DNA of 64,000 nt from Podospora pseudocomata (GCF_035222375.1 NC_085889.1:4154001-4218000), one strand, 5' to 3'. Shown: positions 41,726 through 54,429, numbered from the stretch's first letter. Notes: a model not told the origin generated them from the letters alone. Numbers and translations: made by a program.

Positions 41726-43112
41726 GCGGTTGCAGGAGTGTGAAGATGTTTGGGTGAGGGGTCAAAAAGGTGTGGATCTTGTCGATAGGAAAGCTCGTTT
41801 GAGGGCTGGGAGGAGGACTGGGCATGTAAATATGGGAAAATATATGACTGGTTTTCTGGAGCTTATCTTTGTGCCCCGAAACAGAACGGTGCCTGGTGAT
41901 GTGTCGAGAGCCGCCCCTAAAGAATCCTGTTGTGGTGAACCACAACGGTGATGCTTTGCCGAGAACTCGATGATAAGAGTGGTCCGGATATCAGCTTCGT
42001 GCTTCCCGGTGCTGGGTGAGCGATGTCGTAAGTAGGTTGCAGACCGAAAAAGATCAGGGGTAAGGCCTCGAGGATCAATGGATAATGAGACCAATTAGGG
42101 AGAAGAGATCCCCCGTGATGTGCCGTATCTATTGGTCTTCCTGACTGTGAGAAAGTGTGGTTGAGGACGCGGGAGATGTGGTTTGTCATCTGCAGTGGAA
42201 CAGAGCTCAGGAGCTTGGACCTTCTTGTGGCCCCTGCTATCAGCTGGATGCATAAGCATTCCGGGGATAACCGGATTTACACAAGCTGTGGGTATTACGG
42301 TTGACAGTTGCGGGCCGGCAACGCGGGGTGGTGGTGGAGTTGCTGAAGTTTACACCAACGACAGCTCAAACCAGGTCGTCATTGTCCTAGGATTTTCCAT
42401 CTTCTGATATCTGCTTCAGTCCAATCGCTTTATCTTCTTTTGTGGTCTTGTGCTGTTTTGTATTCCTCGATTCATGACGCCCCATAAGCCCCTGCTTTAC
42501 AACATGTCCTCATGGAAGGAAGTCTTCCCACTCGGTGCCCCCAGTTGGTTGGTAGGCCCATCTGATAAGCTTTCCAGGTCCAATGTCTACCGAGAGAGGA
42601 GGATGCAGTTGGGAACCATCGGATACGCCATTTTCGGACATGTTTGTCTTGGCCCGCAATATTCCACCATCTGCGCCATCTATTGCCTCGACATATTCCC
42701 GTGTCTGGAGAACGGCAGCCGAGTTGGGCGAGGGCATTCGGGCCTTGGCAACACCCCAACCAGGGCACCCTTCCCCCTACATTACCTAGCACCGCCGGTG
42801 GATATGGGGGACGGAGGGTGAGAGCCCATCTCAGCCAAGACCGATCGTCTCCGGGTTTAAACACGGACACAGAATCCCTCCAGGTTGGTCATCATCCTGA
42901 CAGAGGCAGGATTATTGATGAGACAGTTCCGTCGGCCCGTACAGCTGAAAGTTCTGTATCCTTTCTATTTCCATTATGTCAATGAAGCTGGGGTATCTGC
43001 CCCGGTTGACCCGTCTTCCAAATAGCTTTGGAAGCTGACCGCTTGCTCCTTTTTCCCCTTCTCTTCACCTTTCGTCTTGTCTTTCCTCGAGCTTTTAGGC
43101 TCAACAGCAGTC
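41726..43112. other. Intergenic between CE15 and the MFS gene
   Basis: No gene, repeat or RNA recognised in 1.4 kb. It should hold the CE15 3' UTR and the MFS promoter. Confidence 0.4.
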
Positions 43113-44957
43113 ATGGCAAGCCCCGGGCCCTCGACGACAACGGCTGTCGACACACATGCCAAAGAACTCAATATTACCACTCTCTACTTGACCTTCGAGA
43201 CAGCACTCCCCAGTCCTCTGTTCAACCAGAATACTCACCCTGCCACCCCAACAAGCAGGGTTCCCCAACCACCCGACCTGACGCCCTATGCTGATCCTCG
43301 AACTTGGGCACCACATCGCAAGAATGTGCTCCTTTTCTTGTCATGCGTAGCAACCTTCTTGACAGCCTACACCTCAGGCTCCTACTCTCCGCCCGCCGAA
43401 CTCATACAAGCATCTCTTTCGCCAGTCCCTTCGAGCGTTGAGCCTGTTCTGGCCGGCATCACCACCTTCTGCGTCGGCTTTGGGTTTGCCCCGATGATGC
43501 TCGCCCCTCTTTCAGAGATGAATGGCCGATATCCCGTCTTTGTGTGTGCCGGCATCGTCTACGTCGTGTTCCAGGGTGTCTGCGGTGTGGTGACTTCGCT
43601 CGCAGGCATGCTGGTTGCCAGATTCTTGGTTGGAGTGGGGGCAAGCGTTTTCAGCACCATGGTTGGCGGTGTTATTGCTGATATGTACGCAAACGAGGAA
43701 CGAAACACGCCGATGGCCTTGTTTAGTGGATCTGTCCTTGCCGGTACCGGGCTCGGGCCCATGGTTTGTGCCGTCATGGCCGAGCGATGGGGAGATGTTG
43801 AGAGATATCCGAACATGTGGAAATGGACTTGGTGGCATCAGGTGATCATGTCTGGGGTGTTGATGGTGGCTTTTGTGGCGTTCTTCAAGGAAAGCAGGGG
43901 AAGCGTGCTGCTGAGCCGGAAAGCCAAGGCGCTGAACAGGTGGTACGAAGAGCTGGAAAATGAAGGTTACTATGGGCTCTGCTTTGAAGACGAACAGGGA
44001 CAGGAGAAGGCGAGCGAGAATATGACGAGCTCGGAAGACAGCACAGACGACAGATATGACGAAAAGAGATCGTTCTCGGCCTCAGCCAGCAGACATGAAA
44101 GGGGCCCTTCCATTAAGCGCGTCAGATGGGTGGTCAAAGAAGACGAGGAGCGCGCCTCTATCGGCAAAATGATCGCTATATCATCCTCCCGCCCTTTCTA
44201 CCTCCTCTTCACTGAGCCGGTCATTTTCTTCTTCTCCGCCTGGGTCGCCTTTGCGTGGGGAGTCCTCTATTTGACATTCGGCTCCATCCCTTATGTATTC
44301 CAGCATGTCTACGGCTGGTCTCTCGAGCAATCGGGGCACGCTTTCACAGCCATTATCCTAGGCGCCGTCGTCGGAACCACAATGAGCATCTACCAGCAGC
44401 GGCTGCTGTCTCATCCCAAATGGGTCGACCCTCGCGAAGTGCTGACCTCTACTTCCACGACAACATCTTCCCTGTCGGACGAAACACCAGCGCCAGCAAA
44501 TGGCACAGACAAGATATGGTCCATCCTCCGAACCTACTTCCCCTCTTCCTCTCCCGAATCCCGCTTGTACTTTTCCTGTCTTACCTCTACACTCCTTCCC
44601 ATCGGCCTCTACCTTTTTGGCTTCACCGCCAAGCCAGAAATTCACTGGATCTTCCCCGCAATAGGGATATTTCTCTGCACCGTGGGCATTTTGAGCATCT
44701 ACCTCGCAGTGTTCAACTACTTTGCCGACGTCTATCATAAATACGCCTCTTCTGCCCTCGCTGCGCAGTCCCTGTGTCGCAACTTGGTTGGTGGCGCCTT
44801 CCCTCTGGTGACGAGGCTGATGTACAGGAATCTGGGAGAGGCCAAAGCAGGGGCGGTCTTGGGGAGTATTGCGGTTGTACTATCGGTTGTGCCTTGGGTG
44901 TTGGTTTGGAAGGGGGAGGAGATTAGGGGGAGGAGTGTTTTTGCTTTTGTCGCTTGA
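43113..44957 (+). CDS. DHA1-type MFS transporter
   Basis: Single exon, 614 residues from MASPGPSTTT (start at 43,113 chosen over one at 43,077 that adds a short leader). Twelve hydrophobic segments are visible, starting at NVLLFLSCVATFLTAYTSG. The segment GFGFAPMMLAPLSEMNGRYP is the family's motif after TM2, with conserved PLSE..GR, and GTGLGPMVCAVMAERWG is the TM5 motif C typical of antiporters. A long hydrophilic loop (about residues 285-365, with acidic and Ser-rich parts) separates the halves. Such carriers export toxins, polyamines or drugs by proton antiport at the plasma membrane. A second inserted loop of about 45 residues follows TM8. Substrate unknown. Confidence 0.88.
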   Translation: MASPGPSTTTAVDTHAKELNITTLYLTFETALPSPLFNQNTHPATPTSRVPQPPDLTPYADPRTWAPHRKNVLLFLSCVATFLTAYTSGSYSPPAELIQASLSPVPSSVEPVLAGITTFCVGFGFAPMMLAPLSEMNGRYPVFVCAGIVYVVFQGVCGVVTSLAGMLVARFLVGVGASVFSTMVGGVIADMYANEERNTPMALFSGSVLAGTGLGPMVCAVMAERWGDVERYPNMWKWTWWHQVIMSGVLMVAFVAFFKESRGSVLLSRKAKALNRWYEELENEGYYGLCFEDEQGQEKASENMTSSEDSTDDRYDEKRSFSASASRHERGPSIKRVRWVVKEDEERASIGKMIAISSSRPFYLLFTEPVIFFFSAWVAFAWGVLYLTFGSIPYVFQHVYGWSLEQSGHAFTAIILGAVVGTTMSIYQQRLLSHPKWVDPREVLTSTSTTTSSLSDETPAPANGTDKIWSILRTYFPSSSPESRLYFSCLTSTLLPIGLYLFGFTAKPEIHWIFPAIGIFLCTVGILSIYLAVFNYFADVYHKYASSALAAQSLCRNLVGGAFPLVTRLMYRNLGEAKAGAVLGSIAVVLSVVPWVLVWKGEEIRGRSVFAFVA

Positions 44958-45116
44958 CAAGACAACATGACTGATCTCGGCTTCACAAACTTGAAATCAA
45001 AAGCCATTTCTTCTATTAAATACACACCAAGGGAAGGAAAAAACGTTTAAAGACATTACAAACATGGTATCATGACTCATAACAAACCAAGCCCCCTCAA
45101 ACCCAACCAAGACTCC

Positions 45117-46383
45117 TCAATCAACATCCTCATCAGCCTCCACCTTTGCCCCCTCCAACTTCTTCCTCGCCTCCTCCACCATCTTATCCTCATTGACTTT
45201 CCCATTCTTCGAGTCCTCCCCGTCCTCCCTTATCTCAACATCATCCGCCAACGGCGCCCCCTGTTCCCCCTCCAAAGCCCCCGACCTCTTCTTCAACGTC
45301 TCAATCGCAGCCGGCTTCAAGCTCCCATCCTCATTGACATCCCCCTTCAGGTGCAGTGTAAACAACACCACCAGGTAAACCTGCTTCGTCTTTTTGTTGC
45401 GGAGGACATACCTAAGCTGGTGTGAGCGTTTGACCTTGTTACTATCAATCGTCGTTTCAGCACTTGCTGCTTTCCCACGGTACAAGGGGCACAACAAGGT
45501 TGAAAAGGGTAAAGCCAAGATAGGTGATAGCTGACAAAAAGACCCCCCCCCCAAAAAAAAACAGACATACCTCAACCCCTGCCCATCCCAATACCTCATA
45601 ATCCCCAACCCAAACCCAGGCAACCTCAACGCAAACTCCCCAAAGTCAATGTAAGGGTTATAAAAATCAACCGCATACTCCCTCCCATACTCCCAAACCC
45701 ACCTCTCCAGATTCTCCCCCTTCAACCCCCACTTCATCCTCTCCCTGCCCTCCCGTGGAACCCCCCTCTCAATTCTCCATTTTTCATCCCCCCCTTCCTC
45801 AACCCAAATCCCGCCCTTCTTTGGGTCATCCTCCACCCCAGGGCCAACATGCACAGCATTAAAGCTACTCAACCCAGCTCCATACAGATACGGCGTGTCA
45901 GCGTACGGATCCCCCTCCAACCCGGGATCAACCCACCACTTGACAATCCTCATCGCCGCCCCGAACCCAGGCGGGAGTCTGTCACGGATAGGATGGTCAA
46001 AGTCATTCCCGAACTGCAGGTCCCCTCCTTTTACACCAATGTCATCATCCGCTTCAATCTCCTCCCCTTCATCATCCATCCTCCGCTTCCCCGATCTCGT
46101 TCCTGTGTGACTCGTCCCTCTCCGGAGCGTGAAGCTTAAACTTGAAAGCGATCGAGTACTGGTCATTATTGGACTTGTGCGGCTCCTGCTCAAAATAGGG
46201 GGAGGTTCTGGGAGCAGTGGGGGGGACAGAGCGGTGGTGGTTTTGGATGCGGACGTTGAGGCTAGCAGAAATCAAATCGGACGAGATGATGGTTGGGGTG
46301 GGAGAGTTGACGTTGACGAGCTGGTGGGTGGACAGGTCGTAGGACGGCCCGGCTGTGACGCGGAGCACGTATTTGTCTGCCAT
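45117..46383 (-). CDS. DUF1769-family protein
   Basis: Starts MADKYVLRVTAGPSYD, with the family-like LRVTAGPSYD...HQLVNVN opening. The central part (GGDLQFGNDFDHPIRDRLPP, RIVKWWVDPGLEGDPYADTP, YLYGAGLSSFNAVHVG) is typical DUF1769 (UPF0590) sequence. A 174-base intron (about 45,415-45,588; GTATGT..TTAG) precedes the last exon (YVLRNKKTKQVYLVVLFTLH), which ends in an acidic tail. Near 46,080 the frame shifts by one between NEIGEAEDG and DDEGEEIEADDD; no intron fits in that short space, so a sequence error, an indel or an unusual intron is likely. The function of DUF1769 is not known. Upstream and in frame, an ATG at 46,467 would add a His/Gln-rich leader. Confidence 0.78.
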
Positions 46384-46812
46384 TTGTAAGAACCTACACT
46401 GCCGTTGCTGCTGCTGTTGTTGTTGTTGTTGTTGATGATGATGATGAGGATGATGTGGTGTGTTCAAAATGGTGATGGGTTATTGAAGATGGGGGAGTAT
46501 TGACTGGCCGTTCAGGGATACAGGCAGTTTTTTAACAACAGGATTGACTGAAAAGCAGCTTGGAGTGCACCCCGTCATCAATGGCCGCCCAAAATTAATG
46601 ACGTCGTCGGGCACTATCAATCGCCCCACATGTGATATTCAGGGACCAGCTCGCGCAGCCAATCAGATCAAGGCAATTCACGCCGGGTCTTCAGAATCGG
46701 GAAGCTGACCAACAAGAGACAACTGTTGGCACAGGCTTCTCTATGTATTCAGCGCTCACCTATTACTTAGCATATAACAAGTCTACCATATCATACAGTC
46801 GTCACCAACCAT
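46384..46812. other. Intergenic between DUF1769 and RPN2 genes
   Basis: Contains the CAG/CAA and ATC triplet repeat at 46,400-46,445 and the 5' flank of the DUF1769 gene. It includes the 3' flank of the RPN2 gene. No further gene. Confidence 0.45.
46400..46445. repeat. Triplet repeat (GCT/GTT/GAT)
   Basis: On the minus strand it reads as CAT repeats then CAA and CAG repeats, encoding HHHHQQQQQQQQQQ if translated from the upstream ATG of the DUF1769 gene. Confidence 0.8.
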
Positions 46813-49800
46813 CTACTCCTCATCCTCGGCATCGGTAAAGTACTCAAAGTCCGCGGGCTTGGGCGCCTCCTCATCACCCTCATTGTCCTCATCAACAGCC
46901 GTCAACACACCCGCAGCCGCCGCCGCTCCGCTTCCGTCGCCATCAGCAGTCGAGGAAGAACGTCCCTGCGGTATCTCCCGAGCAGCCTGGGCAGAAAGGC
47001 GGAGAATCTCGTTAAGTTCGCTGCCCAATCCCGCCCGGCTACGGGCAGCCTCCATGCTCTGCAGCAATTGCGTGGCTGACGTCTGGGCACCACCTCGCCC
47101 GGCCTGCGCGCCAACCACGGGAGCTCTCTCGGTCGTCACCTTCTTCAGCTTCTCCTCAATCAACGTCTTGGGCTCGTCAGGCTGCGTGTCGTGGAGCAAG
47201 AGGGGGCCACCGGTAGGCTAGAAACACATTAGCACCTATCATAACAAAGAATTGTGCAGACAAACATACCTTCTTGACGGGCTTGTAACGTCCCGTCGGG
47301 AAGCTGATGTACTTGAACTGGCCTGGAAGAACACGAGACATATTCTCAACCTCGTAGCCAACCTTCTCCTTCTCCGCCTTCTTCTTGGAGTCGACCGAGC
47401 CTTCTCTCTCAGCTCCGGTCTCCTCCTTCTTGTCCTTGGGCTCCTCCGTCTTGGCCTTCTTGTCCTCGTCCACATCCATCTTGTCTCCAGCGGCGGGGGC
47501 AGGAGTCTTGGCAAGGGTAGGAGTATCAATATCCATGCTCTCACGACGCTGGGCACGCTCCTTCTTCTGAGCGCGACGCTTGGCCTGTGCCGTGGTGGAC
47601 AAGATGGCAGTTGCAATGAGCGCCGGCCCCTCCTCGGTCTTGACTTCTTGCTCTGGGGGATAGTCAAACAGGCTCGGGCGAGTGTTGCAGTGAAATTTGA
47701 AGCTGGGGATCTCGAGGTCGTGATCAAGTCCGATGATGGAGGTGGGCACGAAGCTCAGCGACAGGAAGTGGGTGAAGGGGAACCAGTACCAGTACTGCGT
47801 GAAGACGGCCATGCCAACAATGCCGGGCATGTTGAGGTTGCCAGTCTGGGTCTGGAGACCAACCGAGCAGTTGCGGCCGCCAGCATCCAGAATACCCATA
47901 GCAACGGCGGCACCAAACTTGGTCATGGCATCCTCATGACGATCGCCAACAACCTTCTTGAGAGTCTTTCTGATGGCGGCAACCTTGGGGTTCATGACCT
48001 CGTTCTGCTGAATCATGATCATGGACAGGGCGATCAGGGCGCCCTGGCGGACAAAGTCGGTAGGATCCTTCATCATGGGCTCGAGCAGGTCAATGGCCTC
48101 ATCCAGACCGGTGCCGGCGCATGAGATACCCAGAGCCATGGCGGAGCCGTACCGGACGTGAGGGTTGTAGGATTCAGCAAGGAGCTCCACCATCCGGGGA
48201 ACACTTCCGGGCTTGCGGAAGAGGATGAAACCAAGAGACATGACGGCGATACGGCGCACATCGTCGTTCACGTCGCTGACAGCAAGGTGAAGGAGCTTGC
48301 GAATGGCCTTGTTGCTTCCAGTACCGCAGTAGGCCATGGCAACCGTGAGCACACCTCCATAGCGCAGCGTCGGGTCGGGGTCGGCAAGAAGGCCCTCAAT
48401 CATGACATCGGCATTTTCCTGTTGCCCAAACATGATGAGGGCCATGCCTAGAGCAAGACCGCGGACAATCTTCTCGTGGGTGGTTTCGTGGGCATAGGTA
48501 AACATGGTCTCCACGGCCTTGGCGTTTCCGGTGCCCAACATGATCAAGCCCATGGCCAACCCAACAGCCTCACCGTTGAGGGCAGAATCGGCAAACAGGA
48601 CCTTGGTAAGATCCTCAAAGATCTGCTCGTCACCCGTGGCCATGCCAGCGATGCCAAGACCCAAGGCACCGCCGTGCTGGATGACTTCTTCCTCGGCACC
48701 GTTGAACTGGCCACGCAGATATTCAAGAGCATCAGCGCCATGGTTGGCGTGGATGAGACCATAGGCGTAAAGAGCGCCGCCCTGGCTAAAGATGGAGCCA
48801 CCGCTGCTGACTCCAGTCTGCTTAGGAAGATAGGGCTCCAGCAGCTTGCGAGACTGGGTGATGTTGCCGCGGTGAATGACACCGAGAGCAGCCGTAGCAG
48901 TGAACTTGGACCAGTTGATGGCCTTGCCAAGCCAGTCCAGGTTGTCACGGAAGAATTTGTCGTTGGTGGTGCCGGCATTCATGAAAGCATTGCAGAAAGT
49001 CACAGCCGTGTGGAAGATGGAGTTACGACCTTCCAGGCTGTCCCGGACCTTGTTCAGAATGGTGATGTCTGTGTGGTTATTGCGATAGAGGAATTCGAGG
49101 TTGAGCTTGATCGCCTTGCTGCCATCGAGGATAGAACGAATATTCCTGTAAACCTTGGCCGTCTCCTCGGGGAGTTGCTCCTCTTCCGAGCCTTCTTGGC
49201 TCTCGAGTAGAGCCTCTTCTTCGGCGGGGCCATCCTCGGTCGCAGTCGCTGGGGGCTCGGGCGCTCTGCCGGACGGAAGAGACTTGAGCACCTTGCCCAA
49301 GAACTCCTGCGTAGCGTTGTCGTAAAGATCAAATGCGATTTGATAAGCAATAGCAATCGAATTCGGGTCGCCCTTGGTTACTAGTTGCCTAATCATCTTG
49401 TCGGCCTCCTCGTCCGAGTCAAGGTGAACCACACACTTGGCGATGGCAAAATAGTCTGGGTTAGGGATCTCGCTAAGAAGATCCAGGATCAGGCGCAGGA
49501 TCTCGGTTCTCAGGCCACGCTCCTGGACAATGTCCATGGAGATCTTGAGAAGATAGTCCATGAGCTCCTCGGCTGGGCTCTGTGTGCTATCCTTGGACTG
49601 CTTGCCCTCCTCGCTGGCCCGCTTGATGACCCTCCGGAGAACCTCGAGGTTCTTGGCCTCCACAGCGATACCAACAACCTGTCTGTATTTTCCCTGCTTC
49701 AAGCAGCTCTCAAAGAGACGCTCGATAACATTTTGAAGGGCTTTTTGGGTGCTGCTGTCGGTGATTTGGACGACCGAGTTGGAGCGCCCCTCCTTGGTTG

Positions 49801-50404
49801 GCTGGAAAGTGGGGTCCAGGATAGTGTTGTCGGTCGAGGCACGCGAGAGGAAAGACTTGGGTGGCAAGGTCGACTGGGAGAAGGGCGTGGTTGGCGAGAT
49901 CAAGGCAGAGCCGTCGATGGAGCCAGTGCCAAAGGTGGTTTCTAGAGAGATGTTGGCCTTGCTCTGTTTCGAAGGGACATGGCGGGCCGACGAGACGGCA
50001 ATGTACTGATCGACGCACTTGGAGAGGATAGTCTCCTCGAACTCGCCAGGAGCATCGAAGTTGAACAGGGGCCCGGCGGCCAAGGCAAAAGTCATGCTCT
50101 CATTATAAGCCTGGAGATGGAAATAAACCTTGGCCAAAACAAGGGCAGCGAGGCGACGCTCGGGGAAGGACTCGTCCTCGTAAAGGGCCTCACTGTGTGG
50201 CTCAAAACACAAATGATCAGCTTAGATTGGCAAGACACAGCGCGGTTGATACACAATCACGTACATTTGACTCAACGAACTGGCAACCTCGGTCCAAACA
50301 GTGTCGATGTCGTCGTTGAGAGTCTTGAGGGCGAAGACCTTGAGCTCGGGCTCCTCGTCAGTGAGAAAAGCCAACACTCCGCTGGCTGTAACGAGGCCTG
50401 GCAT
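46813..50404 (-). CDS. rpn2: 26S proteasome regulatory subunit Rpn2 (PSMD1)
   Basis: Three exons on the minus strand, 50404-50265, 50192-47270 and 47217-46813, give 1155 residues. Introns have GTACGT..ACACAG and GTATGT..TCTAG with a TGCTAAT branch, both in phase. The N-terminus (MPGLVTASGVLAFLTDEEPE, ALYEDESFPERRLAALVLAK) matches Rpn2. The middle holds the proteasome/cyclosome repeats, seen as a series of GGALYAYGLIHANHG, GALGLGIAGMATGDEQIFEDL, AVGLAMGLIMLGTGN, RGLALGMALIMFGQQEN and YGSAMALGISCAGTGLDEAI. A Lys/Glu-rich insert (about residues 930-1000) and a C-terminal acidic end follow. Rpn2 forms a solenoid scaffold in the 19S base and binds Rpn13. Essential, nuclear and cytosolic. It is divergent with the Cet1 gene. 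Confidence 0.96.
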
Positions 50405-51748
50405 TGTGTCGATGCGCTTCGATGTCGGGGGTGGGGAAGGGGGGTAGGGGGGTAGTGATTGTATTTCAATATCTCAGCGAGGATTTCGCAGATCAAGACT
50501 CGAAAGTAAGCTGCGCGCTAAGGGTCGAGATGGATGATGTGGTGTTGAGAATGTGGTGTTGTTGAAGCTTCGTTGCTTGGAGCTTGTTGTTTGGCAGCGG
50601 CGCTTTCCAGGTTGGACTCCAGTCCACGTCAGGAGCTCTGCCTGCCTGCCTGCCTCGCCCAGGCTTGGCCTTGGGCTTGTCTGGGACAAAGGGCCAAGAG
50701 AGGCCAAGGCTGATGTTAGTCAGCGGGTAAGCCAATCAATGGCCAGCTCGGAAGCTTATATTTTGCGCTCCGCCGTTTGGTGGTCCATGCTCCCCAAGCT
50801 TTGTCATAAGGCTGGATGGACAGCCGGGGCAGCTGGGGTCGCTGAGTGCGACAGCTGTCCACTGCGACCGGAAACTTTTGTGTTTGTCGGCTTTTGGCTT
50901 TTGGCTGTGACGGGAGCCTCTTGCAGTCAAATCAGTCTATATCTCCCTTGTACACCGTAACACTCAACTTCGGTCAGCTCAAGCTGGTGCAGAGCTGGAT
51001 GAGTGGATCTTTGAATGTAGACAGCGTGTATCTGTACTGATCTCAGGGCACGCCATTGCCACTGACCTCGCGAGTTGTGCCTCTGGACGGCATCGATGCC
51101 GGAAGCGGGAAAAAACGCACTGTTAGCCGTGATTTGAGAAATCCCTCCCCCCCCCGACACGAGAGAGCAACAGACATACCGATACCTACCGTATGCGCGT
51201 GGACGGACCAGGTCCCAGCCCAGCAAGCGACTCCACAATCCACTCGGCGGACCTGCGTTTGGCACAAGGCGTTTGCACACATCAACCTTTTTCCTAGCTC
51301 GCCATCCTCCCCAGCCCCCATGACGCCCATATCGTGATAAACACGCCCGCGCTCCCCGCTCATCCCCTCCTCCCATCGCCTGTTGCGCCCCATGGCCCGC
51401 GTCGCGTGGTGATGTGCGACTGAATCCGAGAGAACGAACCGACGTGTCTGTCTGGCTGCGCATCAAGAGCAACGAAGGAGATGCGATGACCACCAGCTAC
51501 AGCTACACATCCCGAACCTACCATCCATCCATCCCATTGCTCCTTTGTGCGCGCCCCGAAATCGCGCCCCGATCCTGTCGCCATCGCCGTCGCCGTCGCA
51601 TCGCTATTGTCTGGAATAAAGGAACATGCAAGAGACGGGCCATCAGCTGAAGTGAGCGCAGAGAGCAGAGAGCAGAGAGCAAGGTTGGAAGTAGAGAGAG
51701 ACGACAGATAAGAACAATCAAGACGTTATATCAGAGCTGTGGTTCAAG
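50405..51748. other. Divergent intergenic region between RPN2 and Cet1 genes
   Basis: 1.34 kb. No gene recognised. CTGCCTGC repeats near 50,640 and AGAGAGCAG repeats near 51,660 are short simple repeats. It should hold both promoters. I did not find a clear proteasome-control (PACE, GGTGGCAAA) element. Confidence 0.4.
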
Positions 51749-54429
51749 ATGGATCTCAGGGTCATGCTGAACGACAATGGGCCTGCTGCCTCGACACCCA
51801 GCAAGCCGCCACAACCACCGACACTGCAGCCAGCACCGCAGCACCACCAGCAACAGCACCACCATCAGCAGCAGATGCATCCACAGCCGACGCTGCCATC
51901 GACACCGATCCAAACAAACCCCCATCAGTCGTTCCGTGACTACGGCCAGCAGCCTCAGCCATCCCCGAGCCGTCACGTATCGCACGACTACGGCGCCCGA
52001 CAGCGGGCACCTTCGGGCGCCTTCACATCGCCGCCTCCCTATCCGAGCGCAGGTCCATATGGCGCCGGTCGACCACCTCCACCATCCATCCAGCCGATGC
52101 CAATGCCACCAGCCGAGCTCCGGTCGCCGAGCATGAGCTCCGGGCCCGTCCCGTCCCCGTATCGGCAGACACCAGGCTCCTCCTCAATCAGCACGGCGAG
52201 CGGCTACCCTTTCCCACCACAGCAAGCCCCCACCAGCCCTGTGCAACGACACCAGTATACGCCGACCAGCGCCTACCCCAGAGAAGGCTACGGCCAGCCG
52301 ACGGGTGTTGCTGGTATGACAGGGCCGCCTTCTTCGTATATGCAAGGATCGCACGTTCCGCAGACGCCTCCGGTTGGCACTCCGGGCGGGCCACACGCCT
52401 ATGTCCAACGATCGCACTCGGCCCATTCGACGCCGACACCGACGTCAGCACACAGCCAACCGGCACAATATGGCGCGCCTTTTGTGCAAGGCAGTCCCGT
52501 GGCAGCCCCCCATCCGCTTCCGCAGCCGGACCTGCAGCGACAATCCTCGCTGCCACCCACGCCGGGAGGGGGAGCAGGTGCCGTCCCTCTGTCGGCGCGC
52601 CCTGCGCAGGTGTCAACTGGGTACGGCCAGCCGACCAGTCCGTACGGACAACGGCTGCCAGCTCCAAGCTTCCATGGGCACTCGACACCACACACCTCTC
52701 CACCACCTCCTCCACCACCTTCCCTGCCCCGGAACTCGAGCGTCCAAAGTTCAGGCCAGCATGACCCACACAGTCGAGACTCAGTAGGCCGGGGCCCACC
52801 TTCACACGGTGACAGAGACCGGAGCCTTAGCGTCAGTCCCAAAACTCGAGTCCCCAGTTTGCCAAGCAGTTCTGGCCGTCCTCGTTCTTCTGTTTCCGAC
52901 TTTGATTCTCGTATTATTAATCCCCCCATCCATCCGCCACCATCTACCACCACCATGGCCCCGATTGCAGAACAGGACGCCGCCCGAGACCGCGCCTCGA
53001 CTCCCGCCAAGCGCAAACTCGCCGAGCGCGAGCTTCGACCCGACGAACTCGAAAACCGCGATACGCGACCGCCTCCGCTGCGAGACTCCAGCGGCCGCCC
53101 TGCACTCGTCGATGCCGGCGCCGTTCCATTGAATGCGCGACGAGCCATGGTTGCGCCCGAGAAAAAGAGGAGAAAAGTGTACACACAACCGCCCGTCTGG
53201 GCGCAGTCCCAGGACGGCCGTCCACTGCACAAAGCCAACAGCATCTTATTCCACCCCGTCCCCTTCTCCGGCTCGGTATCTCATCAGACCAACGGCACCA
53301 AGACCGAGCCCCAGCCCAGCCGGCAAACATCCCCCGAAGAAAAACGTTCCATCGCCGCTCCCCGAGACCACCAGTCGGCACCACTACCACCACCCGGGCC
53401 GCCGCAGCCGGATGCTGCCGCGATAGCGTCGGGGCTAGGACCATGGGAACCCAGCATCGTCAACACTGCTCTTCCCTATGACTCTTGCACAAAACACATT
53501 GCCGATTGGCTAACTCATTTCGTCCTCGGCTCACCAGACATCCAAGAGATGGAGGCCAGGGGTGTCAAGTTTGAGATTGAGGCGAAACTGGGCACAATAA
53601 TAGACAAGGATACTTCGGAACGTCTCCGCCTACCAATATACACCGAGTGCGTGCTGGAAGAGGGGGAATGGGTCAAGTTTCAAAGTAGCATGTCCGAGGT
53701 AAATCTTTCGTCGCCCCCCCCCCCTTACCGCCCTTTCCACCTGCTAACCTGTGTCTTCTTCAGTCTGAACACCGCTCCTTCAACGACTTCCTGAACGAGA
53801 TGGTCAAAGAGACCCACGTGAACCGCACGCGCGTCCCGATCGAATATCTACACCGCCGCGAAATCGACCGATTCGTCGAGCTACCTCCCGAGATCCGGGA
53901 CAGGCACCTGCCCAAGTGCGTGACGAGGCTTGCTGGCCGAAAGCCACCACGGGTGAGGATCACGTACGAAAAGAAGACGAATCAGGTCTTGGCTCGTATA
54001 GTGAAGGCTCGGGTTGCGGACACCAATATTCACTTCCCGCGATCACCGCTAGATTGTCGCATTAGTATCAATCTGGAGTGGACGTGGGATGGGCCACCGC
54101 AGGTTCTGGATCAGCTGGTGAAGGAGCAGGGCGGGGGGAGTTATCAGAGGGATAAGGACCGGTTGTGTTATAAGCACCGGTTTTATCAGGTGGATTTGAC
54201 GCAAGTTATATCACAGGTAAGGTTATGTCGTTATGGCACACTGTGGATTATGCTAACGATTTAACAGAACAAGGAGCATGAGTTGGAGGTTGAACTGGAT
54301 CCGGCCGCGCTGTTTGATCAGGGGAGGAGGGCGATGGATCAGCAGCCAAATCAGTATATGGAATTGGTGGGCGGGTTGGTGAATAATATCAGGGTGTTGG
54401 CGCACAAGGCGGCGGAGTTTCGTAGCTGA
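51749..54429 (+). CDS. cet1: mRNA-capping RNA 5'-triphosphatase, Cet1 type
   Basis: Three exons, 51749-53698, 53764-54216 and 54268-54429, give 854 residues; introns GTAAAT..CAG and GTAAGG..CAG (TGCTAAC branch), all phase zero. The first 580 or so residues are Pro/Gln/Ser-rich and disordered. The C-terminal tunnel domain carries the metal-binding motifs KFEIEAKLGTI (beta-1) and HELEVELDPAAL (beta-11), with HRREIDRFVEL and RISINLEWTWD between them. The enzyme removes the gamma phosphate of nascent mRNA 5' ends, the first capping step, acting with the guanylyltransferase at RNA polymerase II. Essential and nuclear. The disordered N-terminus is much longer than in yeast. Confidence 0.93.

Noticed and set aside
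47252-48124. 290-residue plus-strand frame opposite RPN2
   Set aside because: Shadow of the conserved Rpn2 repeats; no features of its own.
52399-53244. 281-residue minus-strand frame opposite the Cet1 N-terminus
   Set aside because: Low-complexity Pro-rich coding on the plus strand leaves few stops in the complement; no start context or motif.
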